The position numbers were made by a program, and so were the translations under genes. A stretch of DNA of 64,000 nt from an uncultured Bacteroides sp. (GTDB taxonomy: Bacteria; Bacteroidota; Bacteroidia; Bacteroidales; Bacteroidaceae), in assembly GCF_963666545.1 (NCBI RefSeq), contig NZ_OY762899.1, positions 2,108,001-2,172,000 of the forward strand, given 5' to 3'. The notes beneath the pieces were generated by a model. That model was not told the origin of the DNA, ran no database searches, and was given only the letters and a program-made list of their open reading frames with translations. This document shows positions 15,265 through 24,316 of the stretch, piece by piece (position 1 is the first letter of the stretch; every line of letters starts with the position of its first letter).

Positions 15265-17946
15265 TTATTTAATTAGTCGACGAACCAAACGAATTACCTC
15301 TCCCACCCATAACACAAGGGATGAGGAAGCAATAATCGCAATCCATGTACCCCAATTAAGAGGCTCGGTACGGAATACTTCTCCACCAAATTGTACGATG
15401 CAAAACTGTCCGCCAAGGATAGCCAATACCACCAACTCCATGCCGTACGATTTACTTAGTCCTTTGAAAGCAGAATCGGTTGTCCCAAAAACTCGAGCAT
15501 TAAACAAATTCCAGAACTGTAACATCACAAAGAAAGTGAAGAAGACAGTCAATTGATGCACCGTCATCACACCGTTAGTATCCGTAAAATAATAAATCAT
15601 ACCCATCAGCACGATTAGAAAAACCAAACCAACGCTCAGAATATTGTATCGCATTGGTTTAGTGATAATAAAATCATCGCTGCGTCGGGGCTTCTCTTTC
15701 ATCACACTCTCACTTGGCGGAATAGAAGCAAGCGCAAGAGCAGCAAATGTATCCATAATCAGATTCACCCACAACATTTGCGTTACCGTCAGCGGCAGTT
15801 CCGTTCCAACAAATGATCCCAGCAGAACAATGAGCAAAGCTACCACATTGATCGTAAGCTGAAAGACGATGAAACGCTGAATATTTTTATAAAGCGAGCG
15901 TCCCCACATCACAGCAGTCCCTATACTATTAAAGGAGTCATCAAGTAACGTAATGTCGCTTGCTTCTTTAGCCACAGAAGTACCTGTTCCCATCGAAAGT
16001 CCTACCTGAGCATGATTTAAGGCGGGTGCATCATTGGTTCCATCTCCCGTAACAGCCACAACAGCCCCTTTTTGCTGCAAAAGTTGAACAAGACGTTGTT
16101 TATCTGTAGGACGTGCACGCGACATGATCTTCAATCCCATCACACGATCCAATGCTTCTTCGTCACTCAATTCACCAAAGGCAACCCCTGTTATGCGATT
16201 GCGTTCTGTATCTTCAGCAGTCCAAAGACCTATTTGACGTGCTATTTCGGTTGCTGTTCCGGGAGTGTCACCCGTTACAATCTTGATGTCGATACCTGCC
16301 GACTGGCATTTGGCTACCGCAGCAGGCACATCCGGGCGGATTGGATCGGAAATAGCCACAACACCCAGAAAGTTAAGATCGTTGGCTGCCACAAGAGAAA
16401 CACAATCTCCCGTTTCACTCTCGTCCACTATTTTATAGGCAAAGCCCAACGTACGCATAGCCATATTTTGGTAGCTCAGCAATTGAGCTTCCACAGTAGA
16501 GCGATATTCAGCCACACTCACGTTTCCGCTGTCAAGCACCACCTCTTTACACTTGCCTAAGACTATCTCCGGTGCACCTTTTATATAAAGGACTTTTTTA
16601 CCAATGAGTGAAGATTGGGCCAATGTTGCCATAAACTTTCGCTCGGTAGAAAAAGTCAATTGATCGATCACATGTCCTTTTTCCCTTATTTCAAGATAGT
16701 TTTGTTGGAGACCATTCAGCCAAAGTAGCAGTGCTACTTCCGTGGGGTTTCCCACTCCTTTGGGCTTTTCTCCGACTCCCAATTCTTCTAAGAAAGCGGT
16801 CGAGTTCACGCTAATTCCCTCAATAACCAATTTACTTATAAGGTTATCAGCCAACTCACCTCCATTCTTTAATCCATAAAAATTAGGTTCGTGCACTTGC
16901 ATCAGGTTTTGGGTTAACGTCCCTGTTTTGTCCGTACAGATAACCGTGATAGCTCCCATTGTTTCGCATGCATGCATTTTACGCACAAGATTATTCGTTG
17001 CCAGCATACGGCGCATATTGAGCGCCAGACTCAGCGTCACGCTCATAGGCAAACCCTCGGGTACAGCCACCACAATCAGGGTAACCGCCATCATAAAATA
17101 TTTCAGCACAATCTGTGCTATGACCATATACTGCTGCCAGCCGCTCACCTCATTCGCACTCAAATAATGAAATAAGTCCTTTGAAACAAAAACAACAAAA
17201 GTTGCAATCGCTATAGAAAAGCCAACCTTGCCTATCAGATTGGCCAACTTAGTAAGCTGAATATTTAAAGGGGTTGGTTCTCCGCTTTGTTCTGTACTCT
17301 GGCGAGCAACCTGACCTATCTCTGTAGCGTCACCCACACAAAGCACTTTCATTGTTCCATGACCGTCTACTACCGTAGTACCTCTCATCACCTTATTCGA
17401 AGCATAAGTCGCTTCATCATCAAAATCAGCCTCAACAATCGTTTTATTTATCATAGGCTCTCCGGTAAGGTTGGACTCGTTGATTTGCAAAGAGATAGCT
17501 TCAATCAATTCACCATCCGCCGGAATTTCTTCGCCGGTCTCTAATATAATAATGTCACCAACAACTACATCCTTACGAGGAATCTCTCGCACCTTTCCAC
17601 TACGTATCACCTTAACAAGTGTCTCCTCATTAACAGCATTCAGCAGATCAAATTTCTTATTGGCATCATATTCGAAAAAGAAACCAATGCCGGTAGCCAG
17701 AAAAATGGCACATATAATACCAATCGTCTCGGCATATTCATTTTCAATGATAGAAATGAGTAAAGAAAATACCGCAGCTATAAGTAGTACCCGAACAACA
17801 GGGTCTTCAAATTTTTCCAGATAGAGTTTCCACAAAGAAGCACGCTTGGGCGGCGTCAGAAGATTGTCACCATACTTTTCCCTGTTTATTTTCACTTCAT
17901 CCTCGCTCAGACCGGAATGATAATAAGCGTCATTTGTTGCAGTCAT
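15265..17946 (-). CDS. PMCA-type calcium-translocating P-type ATPase
   Basis: Exports Ca2+ across the inner membrane at the cost of ATP. The 893-residue P2-type pump shows the A-domain motif LTGEP, the ion-binding VAVPEGLP in M4, the phosphorylation motif CDKTGTLT (about residue 338), KGAPE in the N-domain and TGDGTNDAPAL at the hinge. Multiple membrane helices lie at each end. The N-terminus carries the cation-ATPase leader (GLSEDEVKINREKYGDN). There is no long C-terminal regulatory tail. First gene of an operon with HAD and ribF; CAAAAATA at 17972-17979 is a minus-strand TATTTTTG -7 box. Confidence 0.93.
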   Translation of the reverse strand: MTATNDAYYHSGLSEDEVKINREKYGDNLLTPPKRASLWKLYLEKFEDPVVRVLLIAAVFSLLISIIENEYAETIGIICAIFLATGIGFFFEYDANKKFDLLNAVNEETLVKVIRSGKVREIPRKDVVVGDIIILETGEEIPADGELIEAISLQINESNLTGEPMINKTIVEADFDDEATYASNKVMRGTTVVDGHGTMKVLCVGDATEIGQVARQSTEQSGEPTPLNIQLTKLANLIGKVGFSIAIATFVVFVSKDLFHYLSANEVSGWQQYMVIAQIVLKYFMMAVTLIVVAVPEGLPMSVTLSLALNMRRMLATNNLVRKMHACETMGAITVICTDKTGTLTQNLMQVHEPNFYGLKNGGELADNLISKLVIEGISVNSTAFLEELGVGEKPKGVGNPTEVALLLWLNGLQQNYLEIREKGHVIDQLTFSTERKFMATLAQSSLIGKKVLYIKGAPEIVLGKCKEVVLDSGNVSVAEYRSTVEAQLLSYQNMAMRTLGFAYKIVDESETGDCVSLVAANDLNFLGVVAISDPIRPDVPAAVAKCQSAGIDIKIVTGDTPGTATEIARQIGLWTAEDTERNRITGVAFGELSDEEALDRVMGLKIMSRARPTDKQRLVQLLQQKGAVVAVTGDGTNDAPALNHAQVGLSMGTGTSVAKEASDITLLDDSFNSIGTAVMWGRSLYKNIQRFIVFQLTINVVALLIVLLGSFVGTELPLTVTQMLWVNLIMDTFAALALASIPPSESVMKEKPRRSDDFIITKPMRYNILSVGLVFLIVLMGMIYYFTDTNGVMTVHQLTVFFTFFVMLQFWNLFNARVFGTTDSAFKGLSKSYGMELVVLAILGGQFCIVQFGGEVFRTEPLNWGTWIAIIASSSLVLWVGEVIRLVRRLIK

Positions 17947-17971
17947 ATAAATATATCAATTATTAAAGGCA

Positions 17972-17979
17972 CAAAAATA
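17972..17979 (-). promoter_or_regulatory. -7 box of the Ca2+-ATPase operon
   Basis: TATTTTTG on the minus strand, matching TAnnTTTG; no convincing -33 box. Confidence 0.35.
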
Positions 17980-18096
17980 CAACATATAATTTAAAAAAAG
18001 ACCGATTAAGCTTTTTATCAGCTATCGACTCATAAACCTAAATGAAGATGAAACAAAACAAAAGCCGATGTTGTTTTAAAAACAATAACTCAAATA

Positions 18097-18270
18097 ATGA
18101 AAACCTCTATGAAGTACATTTGCACAGCATGCGACTACATTTATGATCCCGAAACTGGAGATCCAGAGAGCGGAATAGACCCGGGTACAGCATTCGAAGA
18201 TATTCCTGAAGATTGGATTTGCCCTCTTTGCGGAGTAGGGAAAGAAGACTTTGAGCCTCTGGATGAATAA
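18097..18270 (+). CDS. rubredoxin
   Basis: A 57-residue one-electron carrier with a single Fe(Cys)4 site. The two ligand pairs are C9-TA-C12 and C42-PL-C45, with the conserved Tyr/Trp core ([14 protein letters not shown]). In anaerobes it passes electrons to superoxide reductase, rubrerythrin or flavodiiron proteins. None of those genes is nearby, so its partner is unknown. The ATG at 18109 ([10 protein letters not shown]) gives the more usual 53-residue length and is an equally likely start. No clear promoter box is visible. Confidence 0.93.
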   Translation: MKTSMKYICTACDYIYDPETGDPESGIDPGTAFEDIPEDWICPLCGVGKEDFEPLDE

Positions 18271-18415
18271 ATAAGCCGGAGATAGGAGCCGTGAACTTTA
18301 AAAAAGACTAAAAAGAATACTCCATCTTTAATTCATTTGATGATTGTTTGCCTCCTACATAATAATGTAATATATTTAGCTATCTTAATCACTTCATTTA
18401 AAAGCAGTAATACAG

Positions 18416-20080
18416 ATGGTACAAATATATTGCAAGAATAACAACACTTATAAAGGATTCCCTATCGGAAGTTCACTTTTGGATATTTATAATGGCTTAG
18501 AGCTCAATTTTCCTTATCCTGTTGTCAGCGCCAAAGTAAATAATCGCTCCGAAGGGTTAACCTTTAGAGTATACAATAATAAAGACGTAGAGTTTCTGGA
18601 TATAAGAGATTCTTCAGGAATGCGTACGTATGCGCGTTCACTCTGCTTCATTCTCTTTAAAGCAGTTACCGATCTTTTTCCCAATGCAAAACTATTTGTT
18701 GAACACCCTGTATCAAAAGGATATTTCTGCAACCTATCAATCGGCCGCCCCGTCACACTTGAGGATGTGTCACTAATAAAGAAACGCATGCATGAGATTG
18801 TGGATGCAAACATTCCTTTTCACCGTACAGAGTGTCACACCGCCGAAGCCGTGCGCATTTTTAATGAACGGGGGATGGACGACAAAGTGAAACTCCTCGA
18901 ATCATCAGGTTCCTTATATACTTATTATTATACTTTAGAAGATACCATTGACTATTATTACGGCAATTTGGTTCCACGTACAGGCTACGTCAAATTGTTC
19001 GACTTAGTGAAATATTATGATGGCTTGCTGCTCCGCATTCCGACGAGAAGTAACCCGTATGTTTTGGAAGATGTGATTAAGCAAGAGAAAATGCTCGACG
19101 TATTTAAAGAGTATATTCAATGGAGCAACATTATGGGACTGAGCAATGCCGGAGATTTTAATATGGCCTGCGAACAGGGGTATGCAACAGACCTTATTAA
19201 TGTAGCCGAAGCTCTTCAAGAAAAAAAGATTGCACAGATAGCCGAGACGATATATCATCGAGGAGGAAATGGAGACAGAGTAAAACTTGTGCTCATAGCC
19301 GGCCCTTCATCATCGGGGAAAACGACTTTCAGCAAAAGGCTTTCCATACAATTGATGACTAACGGCTTAAAGCCATATCCTCTTTCGTTGGATAATTATT
19401 TTGTTGACCGGGAACAAACACCGCTTGATGAAAACGGGAATTACGATTACGAATCGCTCTATGCGCTCGATCTCGAACTATTCAATCGACAGTTAGAGGC
19501 ACTTCTACGTGGAGAGGAAGTGAATCTTCCCCGATTCAATTTCGCATTGGGCAGAAAAGAGTACAACGGCGACAAACTTAAAATAGAGAGCCACACCATC
19601 TTGATTCTGGAAGGCATTCATGCCCTCAACCCGGAATTGACAAATCACATCAACAGTGCCAATAAGTTCAAGATATACGTCTCTGCGCTAACCACTATCT
19701 CTTTGGATGATCATAATTGGATCCCGACAACAGACAACAGAATGCTGCGTCGCATCATACGTGACTTCAACTATAGAGGCTACTCAGCACAAGAAACCAT
19801 TTCGCGTTGGCCAAGCGTTCGTGCAGGAGAAGATAAATGGATATTCCCTTACCAAGAGAATGCAGATGTAATGTTCAATTCGGCATTACTTTTTGAATTT
19901 GCCGTTCTGCGTCGCCATGCTGAGCCCATTCTTACAGATGTGCCACGTAATAGCCCCGAATACTGTGAAGCATATCGCCTGCTCAAATTCATTAAATATT
20001 TTACGCCTGTTCAAGACAAAGAAATTCCTCCCACGTCATTGCTCAGGGAATTTCTTGGCGGTAGCAGTTTTAAGTATTAG
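18416..20080 (+). CDS. nucleoside kinase with N-terminal TGS/ThrRS-like region (uridine kinase family)
   Basis: A 554-residue fusion typical of Bacteroidetes and some clostridia. The N-terminal half resembles the TGS and editing-type regions of threonyl-tRNA synthetase (FPYPVVSAKVNN; HRTECHTAEAVRIF). The C-terminal half is a phosphoribulokinase/uridine kinase domain with Walker A GPSSSGKTT (around 296-304). The substrate is probably a pyrimidine nucleoside by family. The start is the ATG at 18416; upstream 18271-18415 holds no gene. It is followed 45 nt later by epsC. Confidence 0.88.
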   Translation: MVQIYCKNNNTYKGFPIGSSLLDIYNGLELNFPYPVVSAKVNNRSEGLTFRVYNNKDVEFLDIRDSSGMRTYARSLCFILFKAVTDLFPNAKLFVEHPVSKGYFCNLSIGRPVTLEDVSLIKKRMHEIVDANIPFHRTECHTAEAVRIFNERGMDDKVKLLESSGSLYTYYYTLEDTIDYYYGNLVPRTGYVKLFDLVKYYDGLLLRIPTRSNPYVLEDVIKQEKMLDVFKEYIQWSNIMGLSNAGDFNMACEQGYATDLINVAEALQEKKIAQIAETIYHRGGNGDRVKLVLIAGPSSSGKTTFSKRLSIQLMTNGLKPYPLSLDNYFVDREQTPLDENGNYDYESLYALDLELFNRQLEALLRGEEVNLPRFNFALGRKEYNGDKLKIESHTILILEGIHALNPELTNHINSANKFKIYVSALTTISLDDHNWIPTTDNRMLRRIIRDFNYRGYSAQETISRWPSVRAGEDKWIFPYQENADVMFNSALLFEFAVLRRHAEPILTDVPRNSPEYCEAYRLLKFIKYFTPVQDKEIPPTSLLREFLGGSSFKY

Positions 20081-20125
20081 AGAGAGAATGATTATGTAGT
20101 TTATAACACCCTAACATCTCCACTT

Positions 20126-21040
20126 ATGACAAACCTGGATGCATTAAAAGCAATACAAGAAAATGTAGCTATCTTATCTAATCAGTTAGTCGATGACTAT
20201 AAATATATCCCTCAGTATGAACACCCTTTGCCTTCAAGTAAGAAGATAGAGGAGATTATGTTTCTCGTGAGGGGAGTGATTTTTCCCGGATATTCTGGAG
20301 ATAGAACGATAAGAAGCCACACTCTACCTTTCCATATAGGTGTATATCTTGAAAGAATATACTCTTTGCTAAAAGAGCAAATACACTGTGGACTCTCTTT
20401 TGATCCGGAGATAAGTGCCAATATTAGCAATAAAAATCAAGAAGCGTCAAATCTCACTGTAACTTTCATCAATGCAATCCCTGAATTGAAACGACTTTTA
20501 TCAAAAGATGTAAAAGCAATACTTGATGGTAACCCAGCAACTCAAAGTTATGGTGAGGTTATCTTCTGTTACCCTACAATCACCGCACTACTACACCATC
20601 GTGTTGCGCATGAGTTGTTGAAACAAGGGGTTCCAATCCTGCCAAGAATCATCTCAGAACTAGCACATTCAGCAACAGGCATTGATATACACCCCGCAGC
20701 ACAGATCGGTGAATATTTTAGCATTGATCATGGAACAGGAGTAGTAATAGGACAGACTACAATTATAGGTAACCATGTCCGACTATACCAAGGTGTCACA
20801 TTAGGATCGAAAAGTTTTATACTTGACAACTTAAGCAATCGGACTGATACACCCCGCCACCCAATACTTGAGGACAACGTTACTATTTACTCTAATTCCT
20901 CAATACTGGGAAGAGTTACGATAGGCCATGATAGTGTGATAGGCGGGAATGTTTGGATAACACAAGATGTTGCTCCAAATTCAAGAATTATTCAGCAAAA
21001 AGCCATTGAGGGTTCATACATTGACGGATTAGGAATCTAA
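20126..21040 (+). CDS. epsC: serine O-acetyltransferase
   Basis: Transfers acetyl from acetyl-CoA to L-serine, the first committed step to cysteine. The 304-residue protein has an N-terminal alpha-helical domain and a C-terminal left-handed beta-helix built of hexapeptide repeats (IHPAAQIGEYFSIDHGTGVVIG, GNHVRLYQGVTLG). The catalytic His/Asp sit in the family segments SIDHGTG and LLHHRVAHEL. The longer N-terminus marks the EpsC type rather than enteric CysE. The C-terminus ends IEGSYIDGLGI, the short tail that in relatives docks into cysteine synthase. It lies 45 nt after the nucleoside kinase gene. Confidence 0.93.
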   Translation: MTNLDALKAIQENVAILSNQLVDDYKYIPQYEHPLPSSKKIEEIMFLVRGVIFPGYSGDRTIRSHTLPFHIGVYLERIYSLLKEQIHCGLSFDPEISANISNKNQEASNLTVTFINAIPELKRLLSKDVKAILDGNPATQSYGEVIFCYPTITALLHHRVAHELLKQGVPILPRIISELAHSATGIDIHPAAQIGEYFSIDHGTGVVIGQTTIIGNHVRLYQGVTLGSKSFILDNLSNRTDTPRHPILEDNVTIYSNSSILGRVTIGHDSVIGGNVWITQDVAPNSRIIQQKAIEGSYIDGLGI

Positions 21041-21189
21041 AAAGAACCAACTCTACAATATTGGTATATAAAGAAGCTAAAGGCATAACTTAGATAGACA
21101 GACTAAGTCATATTGATAACATATAAAAGCATAAAACCTCATTTTGATACCATACAAATCCTAAAAACCTTCTTTTTACGTGCATATAA

Positions 21190-21203
21190 TTGATGTACAT
21201 CAA
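21190..21203. promoter_or_regulatory. FNR/CRP-family-like operator TTGATGTACATCAA
   Basis: A perfect 14-bp palindrome that fits the E. coli FNR consensus TTGAT-N4-ATCAA exactly. It lies about 60 bp upstream of the -7 box of the 117-aa secreted protein gene, a class-I activator position. No other gene start is near. Confidence 0.5.
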
Positions 21204-21244
21204 ATAATGATACTTTTAGCAAAAGTTTCTTTGATTAGATTATT

Positions 21245-21271
21245 ATGTTATATAACATATTTCTATCTTTG
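21245..21271 (+). promoter_or_regulatory. promoter of the 117-aa secreted protein with embedded palindrome
   Basis: -7 box TATCTTTG (21264-21271). The perfect palindrome ATGTTATATAACAT (21245-21258) occupies the -33/spacer region, where an activator or repressor would bind. The predicted leader to the ATG at 21364 is about 85 nt. Confidence 0.55.
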
Positions 21272-21363
21272 CAGAGGTAAAAAGAAAAGCTAAGCGCTTA
21301 GATAAGTTTTCAAAGGTATTAGTTTTTAAAGTTTTTAGGTATAACAAATTAAAAGTAGGTATT

Positions 21364-21717
21364 ATGAAAAGATTAGGATTAACATTAGTGGCAGCCCTCT
21401 GCCTGGCTGCTAGTACATTTGCAGCAGGGAATCAACCTACGACTGCAAAATGGGAAGGTAACATCAACGTAAATAAGTTGAGTCAATATTTGAAACTGAC
21501 TTCTGCTCAGACAGAAGAAGTTGCTAACATCTCTGATTATTTCACTGAAAAAATGGAAAAAGCATCTAACTCAAACAAGAAACAAGACGAATTGCTTAAA
21601 ACTGCAGTTTACGGTAACTTGAAGTTGATGAAAAACACGCTTTCTCCGGAGCAATACAGCAAATATGCTACATTGCTAAACATTACCTTGTATAACAAAG
21701 GTATTGAGTTGAAGTAA
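21364..21717 (+). CDS. small secreted helical protein of unknown function
   Basis: 117 residues with a clear signal peptide (MKRLGLTLVAALCLAASTFAA, cleavage after about residue 21). The mature part is hydrophilic and predicted helical, with LTSAQTEEVANISDYF and LSPEQYSKYATLLNITL reminiscent of the LTxxQ/'EQ..KY' helices of periplasmic CpxP/Spy-like or DUF3826-type proteins. I cannot assign a family. It is monocistronic, with a strong terminator behind and an FNR-like palindrome ahead, suggesting condition-dependent (redox or anaerobic) expression. Confidence 0.8.
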   Translation: MKRLGLTLVAALCLAASTFAAGNQPTTAKWEGNINVNKLSQYLKLTSAQTEEVANISDYFTEKMEKASNSNKKQDELLKTAVYGNLKLMKNTLSPEQYSKYATLLNITLYNKGIELK

Positions 21718-21742
21718 GAGATTCACAAGATCATAAAAGAAG

Positions 21743-21778
21743 AAGGGTATTACAGCTTTAGTTTGTAATACCCTTTTC
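21743..21778 (+). terminator. terminator of the 117-aa secreted protein gene
   Basis: 11-bp perfect stem AAGGGTATTAC / GTAATACCCTT followed by TTCTTTT. Confidence 0.9.
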
Positions 21779-21821
21779 TTTTATAGTCAAAATACTAGTT
21801 TCATTAGTTTTTCATAGCATA

Positions 21822-21878
21822 AAACTAATGGTTTAACGGCTTGAAACTAATAGTTTCAAGCCGTTAAACCATTAGTTT
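21822..21878. repeat. 57-bp near-perfect palindrome rich in ACTAAT/ATTAGT
   Basis: Arms 21822-21849 and 21851-21878 are exact complements over 28 bp about a single central A at 21850. ACTAAT or ATTAGT recurs inside and just outside the arms. It lies between the terminator at 21743-21778 and the stop of the eamA gene (21927). It may end eamA transcription, but there is no T-run, and it looks more like a dispersed palindromic repeat. Confidence 0.75.
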
Positions 21879-21926
21879 CGATACGAGGAAACTTCAGTTT
21901 TATCACTAGGAAACAAAATGGGAAGA

Positions 21927-22802
21927 CTACTTCTGCCGAGCATTGAAAACAATCCCCGAAACAATCAAAAGTAAACCGATATAAGTAGAATAAACTATTT
22001 GCTCTCCCAGCACTGCATGAATGAGAAAGAGAGAAAGAAACGGGGAGAGATAGCACATCTGATTGATCAATGCGGGATTACTTGTTTTCCGTATGGCATA
22101 GCCAAAACAGACAAAAGGAATGCCAATTTCAAAAGCGCCCACATACATGCCCGATAAAAGACCGGGAAGAGAATGAATGTCGATCCCTACCACACAAGCT
22201 CCGATGATGAGATACAAAGTACCAAAAAGAAAACCGGCAAATAAGGCAACGGTTCCATCTACATCATTTTTTTTATTGGTCACGATCCAATAAGAAGCCC
22301 ATAGAAAGGATGTTAATACAGCAAGAAGCACACCTGCTAGTGAAATAGGTGCTCCGCCCAAACTACCGGAACCGAATGAGATAAGCGCAACTCCAGCAAG
22401 AGAAAGAAACATGCCAATATATTTCTTCTTAGGTATAGGTTGCCCGGCAAACAAAGAGAGCAACACCAACAGCACGATGGGCCAAGTATAGTTGATCGGC
22501 TGAGCTATCTGGGCAGGAAGTAAATCATACGCCCGAAACAACACTAAATAATACAGCACCGGATTTAGTAAGCCCATCCATACAAATCGCCCCCATTGCT
22601 TCCTTCTTAAGGAACGCACCAAACTCCACTTCTTCTGTAGAAAAAGGGTACAGGTAAATATCAATAGAGCAGTACACGAAGCTATTAGTAGTAGTTCAAA
22701 AGAGGTAAGATGTGACAGTGCTATCTTAAAAGCAGAAGCAACCGTCGACCAGCTTAGCACAGCTACACCGGCACAGACGATTGCTTTATTTTCTTGTTTC
22801 AT
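21927..22802 (-). CDS. EamA/DMT-family transporter
   Basis: A 291-residue polytopic membrane protein with about ten hydrophobic segments and the internal two-fold EamA repeat. Family signatures include PVLYYLVLFRAYDLLPAQIAQPINYTWPI and SLAGVALISFG at the end of the first repeat, and a second-repeat MYVGAFEIGIPF...YLSPF. Members export metabolites or amino acids; the substrate is not predictable. It starts 12 nt after the aminopeptidase P gene and is probably co-transcribed with it. Alternative: permease of unknown direction. Confidence 0.88.
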   Translation of the reverse strand: MKQENKAIVCAGVAVLSWSTVASAFKIALSHLTSFELLLIASCTALLIFTCTLFLQKKWSLVRSLRRKQWGRFVWMGLLNPVLYYLVLFRAYDLLPAQIAQPINYTWPIVLLVLLSLFAGQPIPKKKYIGMFLSLAGVALISFGSGSLGGAPISLAGVLLAVLTSFLWASYWIVTNKKNDVDGTVALFAGFLFGTLYLIIGACVVGIDIHSLPGLLSGMYVGAFEIGIPFVCFGYAIRKTSNPALINQMCYLSPFLSLFLIHAVLGEQIVYSTYIGLLLIVSGIVFNARQK

Positions 22803-22814
22803 GCTCGATTCTAA

Positions 22815-24188
22815 TTATCTTAGAGCTTCCACCTCATCTGTAGTCAGAGGAATCTTCTTACCCAAGCGGCGAGCACCGGTTTCGGTAATTAAATAATCTT
22901 CCTCGTTACGAATACCTCCAAAGTTCTTGTAAGCCTCAACAGCATCGTAGTTAATGAAATCGGCGAATTTCTTTTCTCCTTTCCATAAATCAATAAGTTC
23001 GGGAATAAAGTAAATGCCCGGTTCAATGGTATGCACAAAACCTGTCTCAAGCGGACGGGCAAGACGAAGTGATTTACGACCAAACAGCGTGCTCTTTGGT
23101 TTACCATCATAGCCTACCCAAACTTCTCCAAGGTTTTCCATATCATGCACATCAAGCCCCATCATGTGTCCCAATCCATGAGGATAGAACAAAGCATGAG
23201 CTCCTTCACGTACAGCATCGTCGGCATTACCTTTCATCAAACCAAGTTGCTTCATCCCCTCTACCATGACACGGGCCGAAAGATCATATACATCAACAAA
23301 AGGAATACCCGGTTTCAAAGCTTTCACCGATTCGAGATGCATGGCTACCTGAAGATCATAGATTTCTTTCTGACGCAAAGTAAATGTTTTATCAGCAGGA
23401 ATGGTAGAAGACATATCACCGGCATATCCCATAGAAGTTTCAGCACCAGCATCAACAAGAAACAAATCACCCGGCTTCACCGTGTTGCCGTGATAGTGAT
23501 TGTGCAACGTCTGACCGTTGATGGTAGCAATAGTAGGGAACGACAGATCGGCGCCTGCCGCAGCTGCAACAGCTTCCAATGTTGCCGCTACTTCATACTC
23601 CTTCATCCCGGGACGAACGGCCTTCATGGCAGCAATGTGCATATCGGCAGTAATATCACAAGCCTTTTCTATTTCAACAATCTCTTCTGCAGATTTATAA
23701 CTACGTTGCTTGATAATGGCACGAATGAAATCAAGAGAAACCTCTTCATGTCCAACAGAGATGCCCAACAGTGCAAGTAATTTCAAGCTATGTTCGGCTC
23801 GGTAAGGAAGTAGATAATGAATCGTCTGACCCTTTTGTGCCGCCTTATGCAAATAGTCTACAATCGTATTGGAAGGCATGGTATGTGTCACGCCCACGAG
23901 TTCGCTTTTTTCCCTCAGCGTAGGCTGAGTACCCATCCATACAATATGATCGATGGTCAATTCATCACCAAAGATGATGTCTTTGTCTTCATCAATGTCG
24001 ATAATGGCAGAAAGTCCGGAAAAGGAAAGTCCGAAATAGTAAAGAAAAGTAGAGTCTTGACGATAACGAAATGCGTTATCAGCATAATTCAAGCCATGTT
24101 CATCATTGCCCAAAAATAACAATATTCCAGAGCCTACCGTCTTTTTCAGCAGTGCTCTTCGCTGCATATAGGTTTCTTTAGAAAACAT
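22815..24188 (-). CDS. pepP: M24-family Xaa-Pro aminopeptidase
   Basis: Removes N-terminal residues preceding proline. The 457-residue cytoplasmic protein has the aminopeptidase P N-terminal domain (MFSKETYMQRRALLKK, FYYFGLSFSG) and a creatinase-fold C-terminal domain. The five metal ligands of M24 are visible: DAGAE, GDMSST, HGLGHMMG, EPGIYF and RNEEDYL. Length and motifs fit proteobacterial and Bacteroidetes PepP. Its start region is divergent from rpoN, with a shared palindrome between them. Confidence 0.93.
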   Translation of the reverse strand: MFSKETYMQRRALLKKTVGSGILLFLGNDEHGLNYADNAFRYRQDSTFLYYFGLSFSGLSAIIDIDEDKDIIFGDELTIDHIVWMGTQPTLREKSELVGVTHTMPSNTIVDYLHKAAQKGQTIHYLLPYRAEHSLKLLALLGISVGHEEVSLDFIRAIIKQRSYKSAEEIVEIEKACDITADMHIAAMKAVRPGMKEYEVAATLEAVAAAAGADLSFPTIATINGQTLHNHYHGNTVKPGDLFLVDAGAETSMGYAGDMSSTIPADKTFTLRQKEIYDLQVAMHLESVKALKPGIPFVDVYDLSARVMVEGMKQLGLMKGNADDAVREGAHALFYPHGLGHMMGLDVHDMENLGEVWVGYDGKPKSTLFGRKSLRLARPLETGFVHTIEPGIYFIPELIDLWKGEKKFADFINYDAVEAYKNFGGIRNEEDYLITETGARRLGKKIPLTTDEVEALR

Positions 24189-24214
24189 AATGTTCTGTTT
24201 TTAAGTTAGTCCAA

Positions 24215-24222
24215 CAAAGATA
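24215..24222 (-). promoter_or_regulatory. -7 box of pepP-eamA
   Basis: TATCTTTG on the minus strand, 27 nt before the pepP ATG; no TTTG -33 box seen. Confidence 0.45.
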
Positions 24223-24236
24223 ACCCTTTTTATTGA

Positions 24237-24270
24237 TAATTGATATTTGTCTATTTACGAATATCAATTA
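24237..24270. promoter_or_regulatory. inverted repeat shared by the divergent pepP and rpoN promoters
   Basis: 11-bp arms TAATTGATATT (24237-24247) and its complement AATATCAATTA (24260-24270) with a 12-bp spacer. It covers the -33 region of rpoN and lies just upstream of the pepP -7 box. Confidence 0.5.
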
Positions 24271-24277
24271 AAATAAT

Positions 24278-24285
24278 TACTTTTG
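24278..24285 (+). promoter_or_regulatory. -7 box of rpoN
   Basis: TACTTTTG, with TTTA (24254-24257) as a possible -33 box at 20-bp spacing. Confidence 0.5.
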
Positions 24286-24316
24286 TAGCGAGATAACGTT
24301 AGATAAAGAAAGCAAT

